Below, piece after piece: positions 23,401 through 35,400 of a DNA stretch of 64,000 bases; within the stretch, counting starts at the first letter, position 1; the number at the start of each line of letters is the position of its first letter. The notes under the pieces are model-generated. The model saw only the letters and a program-made list of their open reading frames with translations. It did no database searches and was not told the DNA's origin. Origin of the DNA: Prunella strophiata (Eukaryota; Chordata; Aves; Passeriformes; Prunellidae); the NCBI GenBank assembly GCA_036583965.1, contig JAZBQD010000019.1:16011585-16075584 (forward strand), written 5' to 3'. The translations under genes and the position numbers were made by a program.

Positions 23401-26400
23401 TTGATGCATGCCTAAGCATTTCCCTGTGTTGCCAGCCTGTAAAGGTTCCTGTCAGCATCACAGAGGTGTGTGATATTTTAAGAGTGAGAAGGGATCTATG
23501 ATCTACTCATCAGTCAGTGTAGAGAATCCCTGATTAGTGTTTTCTTCTGCCTGGGTTGCTTGTGAAAATCAGATACGTTCTTGGTCAAACCTGTGCTCTT
23601 TTGTTTCATGTTATATGCAATACCTTCCTAACTCTGTTTAACCTCAATGTTTTGACTTGTTGAGGCAGCAGCTGGTATAATGACATACAAGGAAGTGGAA
23701 AACAAACTGAGAGATTGTTTAGGATAGGTGGAAGAGAACCTGGGCTGCTGACTTGCAAAGTAGGAAATGGAACTGCTTTAGTAAGATCAGTTTAACATTT
23801 AGGGTTAGTCACATAAAGAGATTTTATTGGAGAGTTCATTAGCACTGAATGCGCCTCACCCTTCACAGAATCTTGTACAACTATCTTCTCTTTTCAGTTT
23901 TATCTGCACTTAGAAGATCAAGGATTATAAAGTTACAGTATTTTACAGTGTCCTTTTGGTTAAACTAACGAAAATCACTAGTACTCCTACGTAATCTGAA
24001 CAGACATTGGTCCTCTTAAACCACATCAATTTGGTTTCCAAATTAGCAAATTAGATTAGTTCAACACAAGTAAGCTTTAAAGCTTGCTTCTTGCCTGCAT
24101 TTGGAGTGTGCATTTGTTAGATGAGATCTCTTCCATTAATCCTGAACAGCTTTTTCTAGCATGTGGTGGGTTCTAGTTCTCAAGTTTAGGAATGATTGTT
24201 AATGTCCCATTAGGGCACTCAGGGACTGTAAGTTTTAAAGAAGAGAATCATTTGGGATGGGTTTACTAAGAAGTTAGCATTCTGATAGAGCTCTGCATTT
24301 ACTGTAATATCACTTTAATGGATGTTGTTATTTCTGTGTCACGGGAAGATGGTTCTGTAAAGAAAATGTGCTTATTCATATCCTGTATAATTCAGTAAAA
24401 GAGCCTGAACAGAAATTCTGCAATTCTGTTTTCCACTGAAATCTGATGTGCCCTGAATTAGTTGCTCTGCAGAGTAAGAAATACATAATTAAAAAGAAAA
24501 TTAAAAAGAATTCCTTAAACCAAATTCTCATCTCATAGTAAAGCAAGATTTAATAAAATCTTTGCATAGATGAGATTGGTAAACAATACTTGCTTAAGTC
24601 AAGGACAGTCTTCAATGCTTAGTCGTGCAGACTTGGTGCAGAACTAAGGGAAATTGGTGGAAATCCAGCTCTTTTTGTCTGCTTGGCACACTTGGATTTA
24701 TCTGTCATTGCAGAAGGTTTTTATTTTGATTTTTTCACAAAATGCAGAATATTGCTGAAAACTTCATGTTAAATTTGTTATCTGTACCAAGTGTGAAGTA
24801 ACTTCTGGTTTCTGTTTAAATAAGAAATCAGAATAGGTAATCATACTCTTTAATATGATTAAAGGTATGATTAATATGATTAATAGGTATTAATCATACT
24901 CTCTACTATTAATGCAACTGCTTCTAATTAGAGAAAGGCAATGAGCTCTGGTTAAACCTGTGCATTTCAGCTCTCTAGTAGCAACCCTCAGTCTCTTATA
25001 TTGGAATGCAGTTTGTTTTGGACAACAGCCTGCTCTTAGGTCTCAAAAGCTATTTTGTTTCTGGTATCAAAGGTAAAATTTCTGTTAAAACTAGTAATGA
25101 AAATTTGCTTAATTTCAGGCAGATGTGTGCCATGCCTACCAGATTGTACACCGAAATGGAATTCCAGATGAGCAGATCATTGTCATGATGTATGATGACA
25201 TTGCTGATAATGAGGAGTAAGTGATGAATGTACACTGGTCACAAACCATATGGTTACTACAAACATGCCATGGTCACCAGTGTGTTTTGAGTTTGTAGTA
25301 GTTTTGAAAGGAAAGCCCTTAAAACCACCTGTGATATGCACAGAGATGTCAGCCATCAGCACAATAATTCTCCTTTGAAATGTGCTCATGAGCTTTCCAA
25401 GCCTTCATCCACAGCTCAGCATCAGCTGTGGCACTGAGGGCTGCAGAGCTTTGTTATGAGAGTAAGGGATCTTAACTCCCAGGCATAACAGTGTGCAGCA
25501 GATCAATAACCTAAACTCATGTGGGGAGGTCTATGTATGAATTCTAGGGCTTTTTTGGAGCATATGATCAGATTAATTCCCAGCATGTACATTCAGTGAG
25601 GATGAGTACAGGTTCCATTCTGGGTGACTGTCTAGAGCATAGCATTGCTTTCTGTATGATGCAGTTGATTTATATAGCCTCTAATGCTGAAACAACTTCC
25701 CCCCAAATCAGCAGACATTACAGGCACAGCAGCACTGAGAGCAAAGTATTTAAGGGGAATAAAGGCAAGACTGCAACGAGAGAGATGATAGAAACCATCC
25801 ACCTACATCTTCAGATCAATTGACATGATCTGAGGTAGAATACTTGAATGTACTCTGAGGGTAAGGACACCTGAGACAAACATATGTAACTGACAGAAGT
25901 GCAAAGTCCTTTAGATTATGAAATCACTTAGTGGTGCAAGTTCCTGTACTCTCAGGAGAGCTGGCTCCTTGTTGTTCTATGGTCATTGCATGGCATGTGG
26001 CTAATTATTCCTATCTGTGTACCATTTACCTTTCAGAAATCCAACCAAAGGCATTGTCATCAACAGACCTAATGGATCAGATGTGTATGCTGGGGTGCCC
26101 AAGGACTATACAAAGGAGGTAGGAACAAAACCCCTTTCCCTGGGGAAGGTTCAGCATTAGCCAATGTCTGAATAAATTCTTTCACTCTGTAGCTTACACT
26201 CCAAAATGCATATAATATAAAGCATCAAGTTTATTCACCTGCGTGATTTAGGCATGAAGTTTGGTGTTCATAAGATGAACACAGACAATAGATTCTTTTA
26301 AGTGAAGCATTGGTCATAAGAGTGAACCTTTACATTGTTTCCATGCTGACACATGAAATAAAAGGAAGAAAGGTCTTGGATTGTAAATGTTGTAACTCCA

Positions 26401-29400
26401 TCTGAAAAACAGCTATGTAAAACTAATTGTTTCATTAAATCAGTACAGTAATCCTGTCACTCAGTGATTTCATGATTCAGCAGCCAAGTGAGTCATTAGA
26501 CAAAGATGTATTGAAAAGGATGGCCAGCTAAATTTGTGCATAGATACTAACTTTAAGAAGCCATCTTTCTAAATGAAGATTTTGTTGTTGTTTTTTATGA
26601 TCAGATCTAACTTTAATCTTCTCAAATCCTTAGGATGTTACTCCTAAGAATTTTCTTGCAGTTCTCCGAGGAGATGGGGAAGCAGTGAAGGGGGTGGGAT
26701 CAGGAAAAGTATTGAAAAGGTAAGAGAAAATTAATTTAGAAAATAATTGCATGTGTAGTTGTAAATTGATACTGATTTCAACAAAAGAATAAATTAGAGC
26801 AACTTGAGAATCCAGCAAAATTATTGATGGCAATTCCAGGTCCTTCACATTACCACTACAGTGGTTGTAGTTTCTTAAACTGTGCATCACAAGAAAGCAA
26901 CTGCTGATATTTGACTGATTAAAGTTCTAGAGGGTAGTATTAGCTGTATTAGGTATTTGTAATTTAGACTATTTTCTTTTGCAACAAAGGCAGTTCTAAG
27001 AGAGTGTGGCTAAACTTTGGAGACTTCTGGAAAGGATTTTCCAAGGCTTGTTTTAATGTACATGAACAGTTGTATTAATCAGCTGAAGACTTAGATCAGA
27101 CTCAGGTCAGACTTAGCAGTGAGTGGCAAAGGGACAGAGAGAGCTTAACCAGCTCATCAGCTGGAAGAACTGCATGTCTAATCCCAGCCTTGGTCTTTGT
27201 AGCACGTGTGCAGTTATTGAGGCTGAGTATAAATCATAATTCCATTCCTAATGAAGTGGAATTATGGTGTATAATTAATGAAAAAAAATCTTTGTGAGTG
27301 AAAAAGTAATATGAGCAATTAAACATTGTAAGGGATGTATTATGCTTAGATTATTTGTAAATTAAGTTACACAAATGATTTGGCAATATTCTAATATATG
27401 AAGAATAATAAATTATAGATTGGCTAAGTGGAATGTGAGATTTATAATTAATGGTAGTTTATAAGGGCTTATATAATTTAGATGATTCAAGAATATAGTT
27501 AATACATTTCAGGGCCTAATAAGAAGTCTTCTTGGCAAGAATGCCTGATGGCAGTTATTCATGTTGCTTTTACAGAGTTTGAGATGTGAAAGTATGATGC
27601 CTCCTTACTAAAGTTGTACTATATTTCTGACTTGGTAAAGAGCTATATCATATTATATTTTTCTAGTGTACAGGAATTACTGTAAAACATTTAAGAATTT
27701 AAATTTGACCATTTAGAAGGACTAACCTAAAGAAAAACTGTGAAGTCTGTCTTCATCTGACAGTTGATTTTAGAGGCATAGCAATGAAACAGAACAGAAG
27801 AATCCCACCTTGGCACTGAGGGAGAACAATAGAAAAGAAGGAGCAGGACAATAGTCAAATAAGTTACTGCTCTGAATTGTTTAAACTTCATCCTTATAAG
27901 CTGAGATTGAAAATTATATATGCAACAATATAGAGGCAAAATGTTAATAAATTACTGCACATTACCAGATTGTGCTCTTCTAGTATCTGGAATGAGTCAA
28001 GAGGTGACTATGAAGCAATTATTGTTTAAAAAAATGTACTGACTGAACACACCTCACCTGTGAAAGCTTGATGTTCCCATTCAAATAGGGAGTAGCTATG
28101 CAGAGGGCCAAAGTCTCTAAATGTACTCAGGAAGACAACTTGAACCCACAAATAAAAGTCCATTGTTTACATTCCACCTTGGTCAAATTTTTTGCACTTA
28201 GGATCAAGAGCAGGAAGCCAAAAAGTAATACCAACCCTTCTTTATTAAGCTCTGTTTGAGTTTTCAAGTGGCCTGACTTTTGCTATTGGGTGGGACAAGA
28301 ACTCAATTATCCTTTCCCTGGGAGTCTTCCAGATGGACTTTCAGGTGGTCCCCCTAACCAGTAGGTTACTGGCCAAACAGAAGGCTGGACAATGTTCCCT
28401 TTGCTGCAGTTGTACCTGTTTATTGTGAGGAAAGAGCAAAAGCAAGTGAAGATTTCTGGACTCTGGTACAGAGGAACAGAGGAGGGCCTGGACACTCCTT
28501 CTGATCTTTTTACACACTTTATATTTAATTGTCCCTGAATCCAGTTTAAAAGGAAAATTCCTTTGCAGATCTGGCTGTTAGGGCAAGACCTTTCTGTCTC
28601 CCAAGCATGATCTGTTTGATTTAGAGTGGAATCAGGCTGCACAGCAAACTGTACTACACAGATGTGAGGGTGTCAAAGCCTGTGAGTGCTCAGTGCTCAA
28701 CTGACTGCACAGCCACAGATGCAAATGCCAGTCTGGTCTCATGGGTGCCTGTGCACATGCATCAGTTCCTCATGGAGCTGTAGGCTGACACTGCTTGGTG
28801 ATCTGTGTGGCTGATTATGGCCATGGTAGTCCTTACACACACCTAAGGGTCTTAGCAAAGAGGGTTTTATGATTTATCCCTGTGTTATTGGTGCCTTGTT
28901 ATAACTTAGTTGTAAAAGCATTCATTTTTTACCATGACTTCTACAAATACCCACAGTATTACCAATTTTTCACACAGCCATTGAAAACCAATTGTGTTTC
29001 TGCCACACCCTACAAAACAGCCCCTGTCTCACAATCAGTTTGGAATGTGAAGTGTGATTGCCATATTCTCCATGTTTGAGGGACTAACCTGTATCTCTGT
29101 TTTCATTCCTTTTGTGGGCACTCACCTACTCTAATAAGGATGCAAACAAATATGACTGGGAGAAGAAAATATTACCAACAGGAGGAGGTGCTTCAGCTCT
29201 ATTATTTTCCAATATTGACATGTCTTGGCACTGAGAAACAGATAATTATTGTTGTAATGAAGATTAGGTTGGAGTAGTTAAAAAGACTTAGTTTGCAATT
29301 TTTTTGTTTCAGTGGTCCCAAGGATCATGTGTTTGTTTATTTCACTGACCATGGAGCTCCAGGACTTCTGGCTTTTCCTGATGATGATGTAAGCAGTTTG

Positions 29401-32400
29401 GGAATAACATAAAACCCATCATTTTAGAGTCATACTAAAATATAACTAATAAATGTAAAACATGAGAATATATTTAGTGCACTGCTATATTGAGAGGAGA
29501 GGCTGAAAAAGAGCATTATTCTTCCGATCACTGTATTTTGGATTTTTTCCAGTTAGAATCTGTAACATTCAGTTGAAACTTACGTCATTCCATAGTTCAC
29601 TGGACTTCGGTGGTCCAAGCAGACTGTTTCACACAGGTGTGACTTGGCTTTCTGGTGCATTATACATATCCTCTGGGACCATTACTCATCTTCACCAGAG
29701 TAGGAAAATGCTAGAATGTTATACTTCAGAAGGGCAAAGGACTGGATAAATTTATTGGGAAAATAGTGTACATATTCACAACAATTAGTATTTATTCTTA
29801 AGTGAATTGTGTGTCTGTTGAACATAAGTGGTTTTAATACAAGCCTTCTTATTTTACAGCTTCATGTGAAAGACTTGAATAAGACTATTTGGTACATGTA
29901 TCATCACAAGAAATACCGGAAGGTAAACAAGCATACCAGAAATTCTGAAATTAAAAGAGCAGCTGGCATGGAAGAGAGATGTTTTTATTTTGAGAGTTGG
30001 CTCAAAATAGGAAGAATCTGTTACATGCAGTTAAATTTGCATTAGGATTTTGTAGCTAAAAGGACTGATTTGCTCCAAATTTTCCATAAATGGTTTACTT
30101 GTTTTTATAGTCAATGTTCATATGTAGTAGTAACTGCTGTTTGCTAATGCTGCATATTCTGGCTAGAAAAGCAACTTCTGTAACTGCCTCACCCCCATAA
30201 TTTATACCTGACTCTTCTTCCTGTGCTTTGTTCACTTCAGACTTCACTGTTATTACAGGAAGTTTGTATATACCTCATGCTTTTCTTACAGTTACTTATT
30301 TAGTTTAAAAGACTGTACCTCTTGTCACAAAATTCTGTGGAATTTATTTCATCACATGTGCTAACAGCAGAAAAATTACTCTTTTGAACATTTTCCTGGT
30401 GCTTTTTTACACAGTTCTTTGTGGCAATGTCTGCTATGGCTGGCTGGGTTTAGGAACACACAGCTGGCATCAGTTCCACAGATACTACATTCAATACTAA
30501 CACGTTGCTGTGCCTGTAGAGTGACTGTGTATTTGACCTTTGCTTTGTACAATAGCCTGTGGATTCTGTAGAGATGAATAACACCTTTTCATTATTATTC
30601 TTTCCCCTTTCTACAGAGTTTAATTCCTGAACATAAAAAGTTATCTTTTGTTTTGTAGCATTATGCATAGCTTTTGTTTCAGGAATAGCAGTACAGGCCA
30701 ACTAACTACAGCTAAAAAGCACCAAACAAGTTTTCTCCATTTCCTAAAGGAATTTCTTAAGGTCTCTGATTTATTTTTTTATTTTATAGATGGTGTTCTA
30801 CATTGAAGCATGTGAGTCTGGATCTATGATGAATCATTTGGCTGATAATATCAATGGTGAGCAATCAGTTAACTTACTGAACTTAAATATCACAACTTGT
30901 CACAGACCTAAACAAGTACTGACTGTGACAAGAATAGGTTCAAGGCATGTTTATGTAGAATTTTAGTGGGAGAGCACAAGAAAGTAATACTTTCCATTAA
31001 CAGGAAGTTCCTTTTAGTAGAGTCTTACAAAAGACTGAAAATGCTTTCAGTTTCTTGGAAATGAGAAGTTGAAAAATGATTTCTTTTCAGGAATCAGGTG
31101 GTTATACAGAGTTTTCTCAGCCTCAGCTGCTAACAGGTGTGAAGTTCCTGCTCTCAGTTTCATCAAGTGGCAAAGCAGTTGTGAGACACCACTGCCAGGT
31201 GGTTTTGCTGCACATTTGCACAACAGCCTAGGATGTGGAACTCAGATTTTTCAGGGTTTCCAGGCTCTCTGCTGCAGAGCTCAAAGCTCAGCCTTGATTG
31301 GGGTGAGGAATCACAACCTTTTGAAACAGCTGTTCCATATCAGGGAGAGAAGTGCTTGCTCCTGTGGTTTTGAAGATGTGATTGCAGAGAAAACCAGCCA
31401 TGTGCCTGTCCATGGCATCCTGTGTGTTTGCCTGCCTGACACCCACCAAGATTTCTTACAAACAGCTTTTCTGTTTTACAGGAAGTTTCATGTTGATGAT
31501 TGTCCCAGACAAATGGTCAGTATTTTTTGTAGTTTATTCTGTCAGAAATTTCCAGTCTGAGGACTCTGGTTTTACAACCAGCTCTGCCACAGAACTTAAA
31601 AAGGCAGACAGTTTATGTATTAGAGTACAAAGTTGTCTTTGGCAGCTTTCACTGATAAGCTGAGAAGTTTAACTGGTTACTTAGTAAGCATTTTGAAGGG
31701 TGCTAAGAGGAGCATTTTACTGCACAGATAAGATTCAAGATTTTTTTACTTTTGAGCTTTAGGTACATTCTGAGTCGAAACAACAAAATAGCTCTATAAA
31801 ATCATGTGGAACACTTTCACTTTAAAATATGGATTTTCCTTCAGTTATACAAATATGCTATGTATTAACTTTGGCAAAAAGCCAAAATTGCTTTTGATAC
31901 CTGTCAATATGTGTTTACTGTATTTCTGTTGTCTTAGAGATGACTTACTGGGAATACTGTGCATGGGACAGATGTAGGTTTATTTTACTTTTGTCTCAGT
32001 GTAGAGCATTATCCAACAAAGTATATTACTCAGAAGGTGGCATTATGTGGAAGTAAAGATGATTTTTAGGGGATTCACTTCAAGTTTGGAGAAAAGATCT
32101 CATTATTGTAATAAAGAAAATGAATGTATAGGTAGTTGTTAGTGCACAATGCTCTCAGGCAGTTCTTGAGTAGTAAATTTTTCCTTCAGGAAATTTCTTT
32201 TTCCAAACACCCCAGACCACATTTGGCAGCAAAGAAGAAGTACAGAGGGTGCTTAGAACAGCACTGAGGGTGACTGAACAGAATAATTAACATACTTCTT
32301 TCCTTCCTGCTATTTAGAAGTAAATGATTGAAAGGCAAAATACTTAGACAAATATATTGTGTGCAGCTAAGTATTAAATCATGGAGGGGCAAGGGGAGAT

Positions 32401-35400
32401 TAAAAAAAAAAAAAAAGATAAAAAAACCTTTACTATTTGTATTACAGTTTATGCAACAACAGCTGCTAATCCCAAAGAGTCATCTTATGCATGTTACTAT
32501 GATGATGCAAGACAGACTTATCTTGGGGACTGGTACAGTGTGAATTGGATGGAAGATTCAGATATGGTAAGATACTTAAACAAATTTTCTTCATTTCATA
32601 TATGAAAAAGATCAGTAGGATTTTTAAACATAGCTCTTTTACAAGATTTGTGAAAATATTTGGCTTTATGTGAGAACAAAATAAAATTAAGTTGGTAAAA
32701 GTATTTATCTACTACTCAGAACCACATATATAACCTTTATTTGTTTAGGCCACTGAATTTACTTCCAATACCAACTTTCAGAAATATTATTGTCTTTTGT
32801 TATTCATAAGATAGAAAATATCTAACTTCTAGTTCCAAGTTCACATAATCTTTATTTACTAATATGAGACCACATCTTCAAGTGTATTAAATGAATTGGG
32901 CAGTTCAGTAAGTTGTATGTCTGCTTCAGGGCTGCTTAAATATGGAACTGTGGTTAACCCACTTGTTAGTATAATGGAAAAAGTGTTAAAGAAACAAATC
33001 TGGGATTTGTATGCTAGTCCACTCCCTTCTTGCCCATTTGCTAGGAGATGAGATTACTAAAAGCAAAATAAGAATATGCTGTTTCAGTTTTTACTTCTTT
33101 GTCTTTCAAAGGTTGTATAGGTCCTGTCCTATATATCCTTCTACTCACTGGCAGCTAAGACCCTTTTCAGCTTCCCTTGCATTTCTAGAATAGCTGAGTT
33201 TAACTATCTTTGACCTCATGGAACTTTCTTCATGCAGGAGGATCTAAGAAAAGAAACACTCCACAAGCAGTTTCAGCTGGTGAAGAAACGCACCAACACC
33301 AGCCATGTGATGCAGTATGGAAACAGAGTATGTACTTGACAGGGCTTCCTGCTCAAATATATCTTCAAGCCTTTCTTAACCTATACTTTCATGCCTTAAA
33401 CCAAACAAATTCAAACAAAAACCAGATGTAAACTGGCAGGGTTGATTTATTAATTTTTAGTCATGAGCTAGTTTCTCTTAGAAGAACTCTTAGTGTTTAA
33501 GAGGTGATGATCCTGATGCTAAAGGAAATCAGCCTTGCATATGCTTTAATCCAAGAAATCAGGGTACAAGTTGTTCTCCAAGATCTGCCAGTGATTTGAC
33601 ACTTCAGTAAAGTGTAAGAAAGGTATTTACCACTTCCCAGCAGTATTATGAATATTAGTGGAATGCTAAAAAATACCATGATCCCTCAAATGGGAAGAGC
33701 TAAGAGGTGATACAGCATTTACAAGAGTCCCATTATGCAACAGATTAAATACTTGTTAGAAAAAAAAGTGCAGTTACGTAACCTGGTAGCCTTTTCTCCC
33801 CCAGTGAGTTTTGGAAATAAAAGTTCCCTGATTTTTGGCAGCCTTTACCTCATTGGATTAAAAACCCAACATATGCATATACACAGACACACCTACAACC
33901 CTGTGATCTCCCTTATTTTCTCTAATAAAACAAGTTTAGAGAGTTAGGTTTGCATGGCAAAGGCAGAACTACCTGTTGAGGGTCATTGACAGTTCCCATC
34001 TGCTTACTTTTTGTCCTTCAGAGCATCTCCTCCATGAAGGTGATGCAGTTTCAGGGCATGGGGAAGAAAGCTATGCCCATTTCTCTGCCACCTGTGGAAA
34101 ACTATGACCTGACACCTAGTCCTGATGTGCCCTTTGCAATCATGAAACGAAAGCTGATGGCTACCAATGACATTTCTGAGGCTAAGAAGATTGCTGCAGA
34201 GATGAAAGCATACCTGGAGGTAAGAAAAGAAAAAATAATTGCTCATCAGGCCAGATTAATTTCTATCCTAAGAAATGGCAGAAGGAAAATCCCTGAAAGT
34301 TAAAAAAATTACTCTTCAGACTGGTACCTTTAGCTGATGGCTTATTCTTCCTTTAAAATTCAGTAGTGATTATCTAGCCAAAAGGTAAGCAAATGCAAAC
34401 ATCAGTCTCACAGCTTTTATTGACAGGAAATTCCTGCAATCCCTAGGGATTCTTGTGGGGAACACTTAAATCTGTGGTGTTAGAGAAACTCATGTCCCAG
34501 TAGAACTGAAACATCTCAAATCAAATAGCTCCTGCAGAATGGAAGTCAGTATTGGTGTTGGTGGTGCCTTCTTCCCCTGGTAAACAGTGGAAGGACAGTA
34601 AGTGATTTTGGGTTCCAGGAATCTTGACTTTCTGTCAGTTTTCATTTGGGAGTGAAAAGACAAGTAAAAGAGACTATGCTAAACATAAATGGCAAAATTT
34701 GGTTCCCTAAAGAGCCTGAAAGTTAAAGGAGGATTAAAGAAAGAGAAATTTCATTCAGAGTTTTGAAATTAGAATTAGGAAAATCACTGTTTTAAGTTCC
34801 TTTTGTTTTATATACAGGTGAAAGAATTCATCCAGGAATCCATGCAGAAGATAGTCACTGTAGTAACAGGATCAACAGAACAGACCAAGCAGATTCTGTC
34901 AGACAGACTGACCATCAGCAATTATGACTGTTACCAGTCAGCAGTGAACCACTTCAAAGCTCATTGCTTCAACTGGCACTTACCTGTGGTAAGTCACTCA
35001 TTGTATAACCTGATAAACAGGCCATAAATAGGCACATCTGCAAAAATCAGCTTTTATTAAAAAGCTACCTTGGGGCAGTCATACAGATTAGATTTGGAGG
35101 AAGGGTAAGTAATGCTTTTGGAAACAATTTTTACTTCACCTTTAGGTAAGCAAGAAGTTTACTAAAAAAACCCCAAAAATAATATGTAATTTTTACTAGT
35201 TAGTGCTGTTGCTTCCATCAGTTTCCTCCCCAGAAATCCCAATGTTAAAAAAGTCAAGTTGTATTTTTGCTTGAAACATCTCTGCTGACAAAACAGAAAC
35301 ACAACCACCACCACTGTGAACTCATAATCTTGGTGCAGTTCTGTATTATGATGTAGTATTATGCATAATTCCTTGCAGTAGCCTCACTGCTATTTCCCTC

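Noticed and set aside
31069..31560. 163-codon ORF in LGMN intron 8
   Set aside because: No recognisable domain and no splice sites that would fit it between exons 8 and 9, whose junction is already in phase.
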